Shown here one piece after another: positions 1 through 10,527 of a DNA stretch of 64,000 nt (position 1 is its first letter; each line of letters opens with the position of its first letter). The notes under the pieces were generated by a model, which worked only from the letters and a program-made list of their open reading frames with translations, was not told the origin of the DNA and ran no database searches. The DNA lies in NCBI GenBank assembly GCA_030427205.1, contig JAUHXC010000008.1:219548-283547 (forward strand), written 5' to 3'. The translations under genes were made by a program, and so were the position numbers. This stretch comes from a bacterium (GTDB taxonomy: Bacteria > Myxococcota_A > Bradymonadia > UBA7976 > UBA1532).

Positions 1-2
1 GC

Positions 3-3000
3 CTCGAGCCCGACCGCCTGATGGCGACGACGCTGACCGATCACCACCACCGCTCGTGGTGGATCGACCTCGAGAAGGACCGCATCGTCGCCTTCGAGGC
101 CGCCGGGCGGCACCTGGCCGATCTGCGGCTGTGGCGCGACGGCAACTGGCTGGTCGAGGGCGAGCCGACCTGCGGCACCATCGAGCCGGTGACCGGGCAG
201 CCGGTGCGCCGCTGCACCCTCACCCGCCAGCTGCCCGCGGGCCTGTATCGGCTCAGCGCCTATGGCGGCCCCGGATCGGCCTGGGCCGAGGCCGGCGAGC
301 AGAAGACGCTGCATGTGCGCTGGGGCGTCACGCGCATCCCGGGGGACGGCGGGCGTGCCCAGCGGGTGATCGGACCCTTCGGCGTCGATCGTTTCCGGCT
401 CGACGGCAGCGCGCGCGAGATCGGCCTGTCGCTGCCCGGGCCCGCCGAAAAAGGCGACGTCGAGCTGTCGGTGGCGGCCTACGATCCGGCGCGGCCGTTC
501 GCCGGCGGCGGCTTCAGCGATCGCATCACCAAGGAGAGCCGGGTGCCGACCGCGCGGGTGCGGGTCTCGGTGGCCAAGGAGAACGTGGTCACCGTCTCCG
601 GGCCGCCGGGGCAGCCGTATACCGTGCAGTGGTTCGCGCCCATCGGCATCGAGCACGTGCTCGGCGGCGAGGGCCCGTATTACATCGCCACGCTGCACGA
701 CGGCCCGCCGGGCGATCGGATGTCGGCCTCGGCGTTCTTCACCCGCGGCGACGGCGAGGAGCGCGAGGTGGTCGATCAGACCGCCATCCCCCTGCGCACC
801 GACCGGCGCTACAGCCGCCGCTTCAACCTCACCGGCTGGAGCACGATCTTCCTCGACGTGCAGCAGCCCGGCGACTTCGAATTCACCGCCGCGGGCGCCG
901 AGCTGCGCATCGAGCCGGCCATCGAGCGCCCCGAAGACTACGAGACGCCCGAGTGGAGCCCCGGCGGGGTCGGCCTGGGGCTGCCGACCGGCCTGCACGT
1001 GCTGCAGCTGCGGCCGCTGAACGCCGGCCCGGCGACGGTGGTCGAGCTGGCGATCCGCCCGGCGACCTGGAACCCGCTCAGCGGCGGCGCGGCGATGCCC
1101 GAGCCGGTCGAGCTGCCGCCGGTGGTCCGCCGCAGCCGGGTCGAGCTGAGCCACTCCCGGCCGCTGACCCTCGTGCGCAACGCGCAGGGCGACGCGCCGG
1201 TCGGGCTGGTGATGCGCCCGCTGCCCATCGATCCCACCGTGCCGCTGCCGCTGACCCTGATGCCCGGCGAGACGCTGCAGGTCGAGGCGCGCTTGCCCGA
1301 CGGTGGGCGACTCGAAGCGCGCAGCACCGACGGCACCGCGCTGCGGGTCGCCACCGACGGCGGCTTCTCCGAGGCGCTGCCCGTCGCCGCCGGCCCGGCG
1401 ACGATCCGGGTCCAAAACCCGCACGACCGCCCGCTCGTCGGCGCGCTGCGGCTGGTGCTCGATCGCCCCACGCCCGCCGAGAGCCCGCTGCCCGTCGAGC
1501 GCCTGGGCGCGCTGCCGGTCTTCCCCACCCTCGCCTCGGCCCGGCCGGCGGCGGTGACGCTCGATCGCAACCGCGAGAAGACGTGGCGGGTGGTCGTCGC
1601 AGAGCCGGCGCTGTACATCCTCGAGTCGACCGGGCTCTTGCAGACCGCCGGCAACCTGCGCACCCGCACCCGCCTGGGCTTCGCCCGCGACGAGGCCAGC
1701 GGCGTCGGGCGCAACTTCCGCGTGGCGCGCTATCTGGGCCAGGGCGAGTACCAGCTCACCGTCTCGACCCGCGGCGCGAGCCGGGGCCGGCTGGGCGTGC
1801 AGCTCGTCACCACGCCGCTCATCGACGGCGGCGCCCTCAAGCCCGACATCCCCGCCCGCCGGACCGTGCCCGCCGGCCGCGCGGTGGCCTATACCTTCGA
1901 CATCGCCGAGCGCGGCCGCTACCGCCTGCGCAGCATCGGCCGCGGCCATACCTTCCGCTGCCGCCTGGAAGACGGCGACGGCTGGCCCATCACCCGCCCC
2001 GAGGTCGACTGCGATACCACCCGCGCCTTCGAGCCGGGGCGCTATCGGGTCATCGTGCTGCCCTCCGCCGTCGAGACGAAGCGCCAGACCCGCCTCGAGC
2101 CGGTGCGCGAGACGGCGCGATTCGTCGGCCACGGGCCGCACGCCCTGCCCGCTCGCCAGAGCGTGCGCCACGTCTGGCGCGAGCCGACCGCCGGCGACCG
2201 CACGCCCGACTGGTGGGACTTCACCCTGTCGGCGGCCAGCCCGGTGCAGTTCACCCTCTCCGAAGAGATGGTCGGCGAGCTGATGCGCCGCGACGGCGAG
2301 ACGATGACCCGCATCGAGCGCATCGCGGGCGGCGCGCTCGCCATCGAGCTCGAGCCGGGCGACTACCGCCTCGCGGTGCGCTGCGGGCGGCGAAACGACC
2401 ACGTGCCCTACACCCTCGAGATGCGCCCCGAGCGGCTGATGGCCGGCCACGATCGCTGGATCCGCCCGCCGGCCGAGATCCCGCTCGCCGTCGGCGCCGA
2501 GGGTCTGTTCGAGATCACCTCCGAGGGCAGCATCGACGTGCGCGCCCGCCTGCTCGACGCCGAAGGCCGCTCGCTGGCGGTGGCCGACGATCGCCCCGAC
2601 GGCTGGAACTTCCGCATCGCCCGGCGGCTGACCCCCGGCGACTATACGCTGCGGGTCGAGGCGCTCGACGGCGACCGGGGCCGCAGCCGCATCGCGATGC
2701 ACGCCCCGACGGGGATCGACGGCGAGCCGCTGGTCTTCGAGAGCGCCCGCGCGCTGGTGCCCGACGGGGTGACGCATCACCTGCCCTTGCCGGCGCTCGG
2801 CGACGGGCCCGGCGCCCCGCCGGCGCTGCTGGCCCGGGTGCAGTCGGCGCAGAACGTCGGCGTGGCCATCGAGGCGCAGACCGGCGACGGCTGGACGACG
2901 CTGGCCCAGGACACCGGCACCGACACCTGGATCGCCGCCCGCCCCGTGGCCGGCGCCAACCACCGGCTGCGGCTGTGGTCCCTCGATCAGCGGGGGCTGC

Positions 3001-4691
3001 CGGCGACGGTCACCGCCTTCGCGCCGCGCCCGGTGCAGCCGTCCGAGGCCGAGGCCGCCCGCGGCGTCGACGCCGAGCCGGGCCGCGCCCCCGCCGCCGT
3101 CATCGCGTTGCCAACGCTCTTGCCGGGCGTCTTCGCCGTCCGCGGACCGTCCGATCTCCTGGCCTGCGTCGACCGCTGCGCGCCGGTGGGCGAGCGCCCG
3201 CTGGCCGTCGGCGACCGCGGGCTGGTGCTGGTGAGCGGCGCCGGCGCGGTCAGCGCCCGGCGGGTCGTCGTCGGCGCCGAGCCGGTCGCCCTGACCGTGC
3301 CCGGCGATCGCCCGGTGCGGCTCGATCTGGCCAAGGCCGGCGGCCCGCGCTGGATCGAAGCCCGCAGCCCCATCGGCCGCCCCGGCGTCCGCCTCGCCGG
3401 CGCGCCGATGGCCGTGGGCCGGCAGTCGTCGGCGGTCTACGCCGCCGAAGGCGCCAGCGCCGTGGAGCTGACCTCCGGCGACGGGTCCCCATTGGAGGTC
3501 CGGGTGCGCGCGGTCAGCCTCGATCGCCCGACGAACGACACCGTGAAGGGCGGCGTCGATACCGAGCTGGCCCCGGGCACCGGCCGCCTCTTCGCGCTGC
3601 CTGCCGGCCACGGCCCGCGCATCACGCTCTCGACCGGCCTCGCCGCCGTCGTCGGCGACGGGGTCGTCTGGGCCGCCGACGGCCCGTCGAGCAGCGCGCC
3701 CGGCCCCGAGAAGCAGGTGCTCGTGCTCAACCCGGGCACCGCGCCGGCCCGCTTCCGGCTCGTCACCGTCGCCGGCGCCACCGACTACGGTCGACTGACC
3801 GCCGAGCGCCCCATCGAGCTGACCGCCACCGCCCGCGGCGAGCTGCGCATCCCGGTGGCGGGCGCCGAGGCCCGGCTGCGGCTCGCCGGCGCGGTGGACT
3901 TCGCGACGCTGGTCGACGCCGACGGCCGCATCGGCCCCGCCGCCGGCGCCGATGTGCGCACCGGCGGCACCCTCGTGCTGCAATACCGCCCGGGACCCGT
4001 CCTGGCGTGGCTCGAGCCCACCGACGGCAGCCGCGCCGGCCCCTGGGGCAGCGCCGGTGAGCCCGGCGTGACCCTCGACGGCAATGCCGAGCTGCCGCTC
4101 GACGGCGCCGATCTGGTGGCCCGGGTGAAGCTCGGCGCGCCCGGCATGCTGCACCTGCGCGCCGCGGCCCCGTTCGCCGCGGTGGCCCGACCCGAAGACG
4201 GCGCCGAGCGGGTCGAGCTGCGCCCCGCCGGCGGACGGATCGACATCTGGCTGCCCACCGGCGCCGGCACGATCCACCTGCGCGGATTGGCCGGCGCGCC
4301 GCTGTGGGGCGCCGCCGAGGCCACCGTGAGCCGGGCGACGACCATCGGCGAAGGCCCCGGCCCCGAGGTGCTGCTCGCGCCGGGCGAGGCCCGCCCGTTC
4401 CGCTTCACCATCGAGCGCAAGGGCCCCATCGGCGTCGGCGTGCGCGCGGCGGCCGATCGGGTCGAGGCCACCCTGCTCGACGCCCGCGGCGCGCCCATCG
4501 GCGAGGGCCCGGTGCAGATGCCGTCCCTCGAGCCGGGCAGCTATGTGCTCGTGCTGCGCCTGCCCGCCGACGCCGCGCCGGTGAACGCCCGGCCCGCGCT
4601 GGCCGGGGTCGAGCCGCCGGACGATACGCCGCCGGCGGAGGTCATCCGCAAGTACCTGCGCCTCTCGGGCCATACCCCGGCGGTCAACTGA
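3..4691 (+). CDS. giant beta-rich secreted/periplasmic protein, 5'-truncated by window edge
   Basis: The reading frame is open to the left edge of the window, and the residues before the first ATG (position 21) look like protein, so the true start lies outside and about 1,560 residues are visible. I recognise no named family over the whole length. What is visible is a long series of beta-sandwich-like segments resembling bacterial pre-peptidase C-terminal (PPC) domains, with recurring patterns such as aromatic-x-L/F-D-I/V followed by G-x-Y-x-L/V (for example around residues 520-600, 620-680 and 790-860). Cysteines are few. It ends 52 bp before the alpha-2-macroglobulin gene on the same strand and probably shares its operon. 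By inference it is an exported partner of the A2M/PbpC system, perhaps a scaffold or adhesin. The function is unknown; that the gene is real is near certain from its length and codon bias. Confidence 0.8.
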   Translation, partial: LEPDRLMATTLTDHHHRSWWIDLEKDRIVAFEAAGRHLADLRLWRDGNWLVEGEPTCGTIEPVTGQPVRRCTLTRQLPAGLYRLSAYGGPGSAWAEAGEQKTLHVRWGVTRIPGDGGRAQRVIGPFGVDRFRLDGSAREIGLSLPGPAEKGDVELSVAAYDPARPFAGGGFSDRITKESRVPTARVRVSVAKENVVTVSGPPGQPYTVQWFAPIGIEHVLGGEGPYYIATLHDGPPGDRMSASAFFTRGDGEEREVVDQTAIPLRTDRRYSRRFNLTGWSTIFLDVQQPGDFEFTAAGAELRIEPAIERPEDYETPEWSPGGVGLGLPTGLHVLQLRPLNAGPATVVELAIRPATWNPLSGGAAMPEPVELPPVVRRSRVELSHSRPLTLVRNAQGDAPVGLVMRPLPIDPTVPLPLTLMPGETLQVEARLPDGGRLEARSTDGTALRVATDGGFSEALPVAAGPATIRVQNPHDRPLVGALRLVLDRPTPAESPLPVERLGALPVFPTLASARPAAVTLDRNREKTWRVVVAEPALYILESTGLLQTAGNLRTRTRLGFARDEASGVGRNFRVARYLGQGEYQLTVSTRGASRGRLGVQLVTTPLIDGGALKPDIPARRTVPAGRAVAYTFDIAERGRYRLRSIGRGHTFRCRLEDGDGWPITRPEVDCDTTRAFEPGRYRVIVLPSAVETKRQTRLEPVRETARFVGHGPHALPARQSVRHVWREPTAGDRTPDWWDFTLSAASPVQFTLSEEMVGELMRRDGETMTRIERIAGGALAIELEPGDYRLAVRCGRRNDHVPYTLEMRPERLMAGHDRWIRPPAEIPLAVGAEGLFEITSEGSIDVRARLLDAEGRSLAVADDRPDGWNFRIARRLTPGDYTLRVEALDGDRGRSRIAMHAPTGIDGEPLVFESARALVPDGVTHHLPLPALGDGPGAPPALLARVQSAQNVGVAIEAQTGDGWTTLAQDTGTDTWIAARPVAGANHRLRLWSLDQRGLPATVTAFAPRPVQPSEAEAARGVDAEPGRAPAAVIALPTLLPGVFAVRGPSDLLACVDRCAPVGERPLAVGDRGLVLVSGAGAVSARRVVVGAEPVALTVPGDRPVRLDLAKAGGPRWIEARSPIGRPGVRLAGAPMAVGRQSSAVYAAEGASAVELTSGDGSPLEVRVRAVSLDRPTNDTVKGGVDTELAPGTGRLFALPAGHGPRITLSTGLAAVVGDGVVWAADGPSSSAPGPEKQVLVLNPGTAPARFRLVTVAGATDYGRLTAERPIELTATARGELRIPVAGAEARLRLAGAVDFATLVDADGRIGPAAGADVRTGGTLVLQYRPGPVLAWLEPTDGSRAGPWGSAGEPGVTLDGNAELPLDGADLVARVKLGAPGMLHLRAAAPFAAVARPEDGAERVELRPAGGRIDIWLPTGAGTIHLRGLAGAPLWGAAEATVSRATTIGEGPGPEVLLAPGEARPFRFTIERKGPIGVGVRAAADRVEATLLDARGAPIGEGPVQMPSLEPGSYVLVLRLPADAAPVNARPALAGVEPPDDTPPAEVIRKYLRLSGHTPAVN

Positions 4692-4743
4692 GCGCGCGTA
4701 TGGCCCCCGCTTCTGCTTCCCCCGTTCGCTCCGGAGCCCTCCG

Positions 4744-7700
4744 ATGTCCCTGCGCAAGCGCCTGATCCTGCCGCTGCTCGTCCTGGCCACCGCCGCGGTG
4801 GCCGTGCCCGGCGGCGACGCCATCTACGACGCCCTCTGGCAGCGCCCCGCCGAGGCCGACGACACCGTGATCGTGCCCGATCGCTTCCTGCGCGCCTGGG
4901 ATCCGATCACCGTCTTCTTCGACGGCAACCAGGTGAAGCAGGCCGGCCCGGCGGATGATCCATCCCGCTACGCCACCCTCGATCCGCCATGGCCCGGCGC
5001 GTGGCGCTGGCTCGATCGGCGCACGCTGCAGTTCCGCCCGGCGGAGCCCTGGCCCGCGCTGCGCCGGTTCACGGTGAAGGCCGACGGCGAGACCCGCCGC
5101 ATCTCGACGCTGATGACGCCGCCGAGCCGCACCGTGCCCCGGGACGGCGCCGACGGCCTCGAGCCGGTCGAAGACATCACCCTGACCTTCCCCTCGCCGG
5201 TGCCGGTCGAGGCGCTGGCGAAGATGCTGACCATCGAGCTGCGCGCCCTGCCCGGCCTCGGCGACGGCCCGGTGCAGCGGCTCGGCGCCGAAGACTTCGC
5301 CATCAAGGCCCTGCAGCGGGCCCGGGCCGACGCCGCCGCCCGCTACACCGTCACCCTCGCCCGGCCCATCCCGGCGGGCATCCGCACCACGCTGCGCTTC
5401 GCCCTCGCCCTCGACGATGGCGCCGAGGCGGTCAGCACCGTCGACTTCTCCACCGCCGAGCCCTTCCGGGTGAAGCACATCGGCTGCCGCAACAATACCC
5501 TGCCCGTCGGCCCCGAAGGCGCCCGCTACTCCAAGGATCAGCCCATCCGCTGCGAGAACCAGCGGCGGGTCTTCCTCGAGTTCACCGCCGAGCCCGCCGC
5601 CTGGGGCCCCATCGAGGGCCGCAGCCTCGTGCGCTTCGAGCCGGCGGTGAAGAACGTCGAGTTCCGGACCAGCGGCCGCCGCCTGCGCATCACCGGCGAC
5701 TTCGAGCGCGAGACCCTCTACCGCATGACCGTCGTGCCCAGCGCCGTGCGCGACCGCCGCGACCGCGCGCTCGAGCTGAGCGGCGAGGCCTCGGCCTGGC
5801 TCTACTTCCCCCGCCAGAACCCCTACCTGCGCTGGGGCGCCAGCGAGGGCCTCGTCGAGCGCACCGGCCCGCAGCGGGCCCCGCTCGAAGGCCGCGGACA
5901 CGGCCGGGCCGACCTGCGGGTGCACCGCATCGACCCGCTCGACCGCAACTTCTGGCCCTTCCCCCGGCGGGTGCCCGGCACCGACGAGAGCCGCCGCCCG
6001 CCGGGCCCGGGCGAGGTGCCCGAGCCGTGGACCGCGCCCGATCCGATCTCCGCCGGCGAGCTGCAGGCCCGCTTGACCGCCCTCGGCACGCCCGGCGTCT
6101 CGACCCTCGTCGATCTGCCCCTGCGCCCCGAAGGCGACGCCGCCCGCTTCGGCCTCGATCTGGCGCCGCACCTCGCCAAGCTGGCGGGCAAAGAAAAGCC
6201 GGGGCACTACATCGTCGGCCTGCGCCTGCTCGACGGCAGCACCCGCCGCGCCTGGACCCGCATCCAGGTCACCGATCTGAGCCTGTCCACCGTCGAGGGC
6301 GCCGACGACGTGCGCTTCGTCGTCACCTCGCTGGCCAGCGGCAAGCCGGTCTCCGCCGCCGGCGTCACCGTCGAGGGCCGGGTCAGCGAGAAGGGCGAGA
6401 CCGAGTGGCAGACGCTCTACACCGGCAAGACCGACGGCAAGGGCATGGTCCGCTGGGCGGCGCCGGGCGTCGTCACCGGCCGCTCGGTCAACGTGCGCCG
6501 CATCACCGTGAAGAAGGGCGCCGACGTGCTGGTGCTCGACCCGGCCCGGCCGCCCGAGGCCTTCCGCGACGACCACTGGCGCCACGGCGGCTCCGACTGG
6601 CTCGGCTGGACGTCGGGGCGCCTCGACAACCGCAAGGAGAAGCCGCGCCGCCTGTGCCACATCTTCACCGAGCGCCCGATGTACCGCCCCGAGCACCCGG
6701 TGCACGTCAAGGGTTGGGTCCGCACGCGCTTTCAGGGCGAGCTGACGACCGACAGCGGCGTCGAAGGCACCATCCGCATCGAAGGCCCCGACGGCGACGC
6801 GCGCCTGCTGCCGGTCACGACCACCGCCAGCGGCGGCTTCTACGCCAAGTGGGAGGAAGACGCCCCGCCCACCGGCACCTATGAGGCCGTCTTCGTCGAC
6901 AAGGCCGGCACCACCCGCTGCGGGGCCGCTTTCGAAGTCGAGGCCTATCGCCTGCCCCGCTTCGAGGTCGATCTGGTCGGCGAGCGCACCGTGCCGCTCG
7001 ACGCGCCCTTCGCCACCAAGCTGGTCGCCTCGTGGTACGCGGGCGGCCAGGTCGTCGAGCGCCCCATCGCGTGGCGGGTGACCCAGTTCCCCTACGCCTG
7101 GACCCCCGAGCCGCGCGCGGGCTACGTCTACAGCTCGGACGGGCGCTACACCCGGACCGCGCGCTTCGACAGCCGCCCCGCCGTCACCCAGGAAGGCATC
7201 ACCGACGCCCAGGGCTCGGCCATGCTCGAGCTCGACCCCAGCGTCGAGCCCACCGCCCAGCCGCGCACCTATGTCATCGAAGCCACCGTGACCGGCGACG
7301 ACGACCAGACCGTGACCGCCGTCAAGCGCATCAACGCCGTGCCCGCCTTCGCCCTCGGCCTCAAGCTGCCGCGCTATCTGCCCACCGCCGAGGTCATCCG
7401 CCCGGAGGTCATCGTCGCCGGCCCCGACGGCGCGCTGCTGCCCGATGTCGAAGTGCAGGTGACCCTCAAGCGCCGCGCGTGGCACGCTCACCTGCAGGCC
7501 AGCGACTTCGCCCACGGCGAGGCGCGCTACGTGACCGACATCGTCGACGAGCCGGTGCTGACCACCAAGCTGACCAGCGCCGATACGCCGGTCACCACCG
7601 ACCTGAACATCGACAAAGCGGGGGTCTACCTCGTCGAGCTCGAGGCCCGCGATCGCCTCGGCCGGGCCCAGGTCGTCACCCTCGATCTCTACGCCGGCGG

Positions 7701-10527
7701 CACCGGCGCCGTCGCCTGGGACAAGCCGAAGGCGGGCGTCTTCGAGCTGTCGAGCAACCGCGAGAAGCACCGCCCCGGACAGACCGCCCAGGTCGTCTTG
7801 CAGAGCCCCTTCCAGCGGGCCGAGGCCCTGGTCATCACCGAGAGCCCCGCCGGCAATCGCTATCGCTGGCTGCCCGTGCGCGACGGCAAGGCCACCTTCG
7901 GGGTCAAGATCGAAGACCGCTTCGCCCCCCGCCTGCCGGTGCACGTCGTGCTCATGCGCGGCCGCATCGACGGCGCCACGCCGAGCAAGGCCACCGCGCA
8001 GGATCTCGGCAAGCCGACCACCGTCGCCTCGACGCTGTGGCTCGAGGTCGAGCCCGTCGGCAACCGGGTCGACGTGAAGCTGAGCCACCCCGACAACGCG
8101 ATGCCCGGCCAGACCGTACCGCTCACCGTCGAGCTGAAGACGCCCGACGGCAAGCCGACCAGCGGCGAAGTGACCCTGTGGCTCGTCGACAAGGCGGTGC
8201 TCGCCCTCGCCGAAGAGGCCCGCCTCGACCCGCTGCCGGACTACATCACCGCGCCGCGCAGCCGGGTCGAGGTGCGCGATACCCGCAACCTGGGCTTCGG
8301 CCGCATCCCCTTCGCCGAGATGCCCGGCGGCGGCGACGGGGACGACGAAGAGGACGCCCTCGACCGCATCACCGTGCGCAAGAACTTCCAGCCGGTGCCC
8401 TATTACGAGGCCGCGCTGGCCGTCGACGACAGCGGCACGCGCACGGTGCAGGTGACCCTGCCCGACAACCTGACCATCTTCGCGGTGCGCGCCAAAGCCG
8501 CCGCCGGATCGCAGCGCTTCGGCTTCGCCAAGAGCAACCTCCAGGTGCGCCTGCCGCTGCTCGTGCAGCCCGCCTTGCCCCGCTTCGTCCGCCCCGGCGA
8601 TCGCTTCACCGCCGGGGCCATCGGCCGCATCGTCGAGGGCGCCGGCGGACCGGGCGAGGCCAAGCTCGAAGCCGACGGCCTGACCCTCACCGGCGATCCG
8701 CGGCAGGTGGTCGACTGGGATCCGCTGCGCGCCCGCCGCCTCGGCTGGCCGACCGCCGTCGACATGCCGCCCCTCGGCGAAGACGGCGAGCCCACCCGCG
8801 AGCGGGTCTCGGTCAAGGTCGCCGCCAACCGCCAGGCCGACGGCGCGGGCGACGCGTTCCAGGTCGAGCTGCCCCTGCAGCCCGATCGCATGCCCGTCTT
8901 CCGCCGGCGCATCCTCGAACTCAAAGCCGGCGAGGCCACCCCGCTCGAAGCCCTCGCCGAGCCCGCGCGCCCCGGCACCGCCCGGCGCACCGTCGTGCTC
9001 GCCAGCAAGCCGGCGCTGGTGCGCATGGCCGCCGCGCTCGACGCCATCCGCCGCCCGACCACCGGCGATACCCGGCAGAAGCTGGCCCGCGCCCGCGCCT
9101 TCATCGGCAGCGCGGCGCTGCGCGGCGCGCTGATGGCCGGCGACGCCGACGGGCTCACCGACCGGGTCGTCGCCGAGACGCTGGCCTGGCTGCCGCTGGT
9201 CATCGACGAGCGCGGCCTCGTCGGCTGGTGGCCCGGCACGACGGGCAGCGTGCGCCTCACCGCCGACGCGGCCCACTTCCTCGCCGACGCCGCCGAGGCG
9301 GGCTACACCATCGACCGCGCCCTGCAGACCCGGCTCACCGAGAGCCTGCGCCGGGCCCTGCGCTCCGACGCCGGCTGGTTCGTCAGCGGCGAGCGCTGGT
9401 ACGCCCGCGCCCGGGCCCTCGACGGCCTGGCCCACCTCGACAGCCTCGACGCCCCCTACTTCGCCGAGATGGCCCGCAACGCGCAGTTTCTGGGCTACGA
9501 CGGCCTCTCCAGCGCGGTGCTCGCCGGCAGCCGCAGCCCCGACGCGGTCGACGGCGCGCTGTACGAGCGGCTGATCGAGGCCATCGCCGGCGGCATCACC
9601 GTGCGGCTCTACCAGGGCCGCGAGATCTACAGCGGCCTGCGCAAGCGGCTCGATACCCGCCACCCGCTGATCATGGCCTCCGAGGCCCGCACGCTGGCCG
9701 AGATGACCCGGGCCCTCATCGCCGCGGGCTACACCGGCGAGCGGCTGGCGCTGCTGGTCGACGCCCTCGTACAGCTCGGCCGCGGCGACGGCTGGGGCAG
9801 CCCGGTCATCGACGCCCCCGCCTTGCTGGCGCTGGCCGGCTGGATGAAGGCCGGCGGCGGCGAGGCGGCGAGCGCGGCGCTCGATCTGGGCGGCGCAGCG
9901 ACGACCCTGAGCGTCGGCCCCGACACCCCCGCCGCGCGCCACGTCACGCTCACCGACGGCGCCGGCACGCTGACCCTGCAGCCCGGCGGCCCCAAGGGCG
10001 CCGTGGCCCTGGAGATCGTGCGCTACGTGCCGGCGCCGCCGGCCATCGAGGCGCCGGCCATCAGCAATGGCTTCGTCGTCACCCGCCAATGGCAGCAGAT
10101 CCAGGCCGAGGGCCCGCCGGTGCGCACCGCCCTCGAAGGCCCGGGCCAGACGCTGACCGTGCCCGTCGGCGCCGTCATCGAAGAGCACGTGCAGGTGGTC
10201 AACCCCGACGACCGCTTCTACGTGGCCATCTCGGCCCCGCTCGCCGCCGGCTTCGAGCCGCTCAACCCGCGGCTGGCCACCGCGCCGCCCGAGGCCACGC
10301 CCAGCGGCCAGCTGACCGCGACGCCGGACTACGTGCAGTACCTGGACGATCGCGTCGTCTGGCACTACGAGTCGCTGCCCAAGGGCACCTATGACTTCTA
10401 CTATCGCGTGCGCGCGGCGGTCGACGGCACTTTCTCTCAGCCGCCCGCTCGCGCCGAGCTGGCCTACGACCGCGCGGTGAAGGGCCGCTCCCCCGGCGCC
10501 GCCGTCGTCGTCGAGCCCGCCCGGTGA
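4744..10527 (+). CDS. bacterial alpha-2-macroglobulin family protein, thioester motif lost
   Basis: The 1,927-residue product begins with a signal peptide (MSLRKRLILPLLVLATAAVA) that has no lipobox Cys, so it is probably periplasmic rather than a lipoprotein like E. coli YfhM. The MG2-type motif ERPMYRPEHPVHVKGWVR sits near residue 640, the MG10/A2M core (around residues 1215-1270, PVPYYEAALAVDDSGTRTVQ) is clear, and an alpha-helical thioester-type domain follows (about 1430-1720). Where the family has GCxEQ, this protein reads G1441-D-T-R-Q1445, so the Cys and Glu needed for the internal thioester are gone. Family knowledge: bacterial A2Ms trap proteases in the periplasm and are often coupled to PBP1C to protect the wall during repair. 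The gene overlaps the pbpC start by 4 bp (GTGA). A thioester-less member should trap by conformational change only, as proposed for YfaS-like proteins. The ribosome site is a modest GGAG about 10 bases upstream. Confidence 0.93.
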   Translation: MSLRKRLILPLLVLATAAVAVPGGDAIYDALWQRPAEADDTVIVPDRFLRAWDPITVFFDGNQVKQAGPADDPSRYATLDPPWPGAWRWLDRRTLQFRPAEPWPALRRFTVKADGETRRISTLMTPPSRTVPRDGADGLEPVEDITLTFPSPVPVEALAKMLTIELRALPGLGDGPVQRLGAEDFAIKALQRARADAAARYTVTLARPIPAGIRTTLRFALALDDGAEAVSTVDFSTAEPFRVKHIGCRNNTLPVGPEGARYSKDQPIRCENQRRVFLEFTAEPAAWGPIEGRSLVRFEPAVKNVEFRTSGRRLRITGDFERETLYRMTVVPSAVRDRRDRALELSGEASAWLYFPRQNPYLRWGASEGLVERTGPQRAPLEGRGHGRADLRVHRIDPLDRNFWPFPRRVPGTDESRRPPGPGEVPEPWTAPDPISAGELQARLTALGTPGVSTLVDLPLRPEGDAARFGLDLAPHLAKLAGKEKPGHYIVGLRLLDGSTRRAWTRIQVTDLSLSTVEGADDVRFVVTSLASGKPVSAAGVTVEGRVSEKGETEWQTLYTGKTDGKGMVRWAAPGVVTGRSVNVRRITVKKGADVLVLDPARPPEAFRDDHWRHGGSDWLGWTSGRLDNRKEKPRRLCHIFTERPMYRPEHPVHVKGWVRTRFQGELTTDSGVEGTIRIEGPDGDARLLPVTTTASGGFYAKWEEDAPPTGTYEAVFVDKAGTTRCGAAFEVEAYRLPRFEVDLVGERTVPLDAPFATKLVASWYAGGQVVERPIAWRVTQFPYAWTPEPRAGYVYSSDGRYTRTARFDSRPAVTQEGITDAQGSAMLELDPSVEPTAQPRTYVIEATVTGDDDQTVTAVKRINAVPAFALGLKLPRYLPTAEVIRPEVIVAGPDGALLPDVEVQVTLKRRAWHAHLQASDFAHGEARYVTDIVDEPVLTTKLTSADTPVTTDLNIDKAGVYLVELEARDRLGRAQVVTLDLYAGGTGAVAWDKPKAGVFELSSNREKHRPGQTAQVVLQSPFQRAEALVITESPAGNRYRWLPVRDGKATFGVKIEDRFAPRLPVHVVLMRGRIDGATPSKATAQDLGKPTTVASTLWLEVEPVGNRVDVKLSHPDNAMPGQTVPLTVELKTPDGKPTSGEVTLWLVDKAVLALAEEARLDPLPDYITAPRSRVEVRDTRNLGFGRIPFAEMPGGGDGDDEEDALDRITVRKNFQPVPYYEAALAVDDSGTRTVQVTLPDNLTIFAVRAKAAAGSQRFGFAKSNLQVRLPLLVQPALPRFVRPGDRFTAGAIGRIVEGAGGPGEAKLEADGLTLTGDPRQVVDWDPLRARRLGWPTAVDMPPLGEDGEPTRERVSVKVAANRQADGAGDAFQVELPLQPDRMPVFRRRILELKAGEATPLEALAEPARPGTARRTVVLASKPALVRMAAALDAIRRPTTGDTRQKLARARAFIGSAALRGALMAGDADGLTDRVVAETLAWLPLVIDERGLVGWWPGTTGSVRLTADAAHFLADAAEAGYTIDRALQTRLTESLRRALRSDAGWFVSGERWYARARALDGLAHLDSLDAPYFAEMARNAQFLGYDGLSSAVLAGSRSPDAVDGALYERLIEAIAGGITVRLYQGREIYSGLRKRLDTRHPLIMASEARTLAEMTRALIAAGYTGERLALLVDALVQLGRGDGWGSPVIDAPALLALAGWMKAGGGEAASAALDLGGAATTLSVGPDTPAARHVTLTDGAGTLTLQPGGPKGAVALEIVRYVPAPPAIEAPAISNGFVVTRQWQQIQAEGPPVRTALEGPGQTLTVPVGAVIEEHVQVVNPDDRFYVAISAPLAAGFEPLNPRLATAPPEATPSGQLTATPDYVQYLDDRVVWHYESLPKGTYDFYYRVRAAVDGTFSQPPARAELAYDRAVKGRSPGAAVVVEPAR

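Noticed and set aside
4684..10365. A 1,893-codon open frame on the minus strand opposite the alpha-2-macroglobulin gene
   Set aside because: Its residues are Gly/Ala/Arg/His-rich without domains, and it is exactly antisense to a clear gene; long stop-free antisense frames are usual at this G+C.
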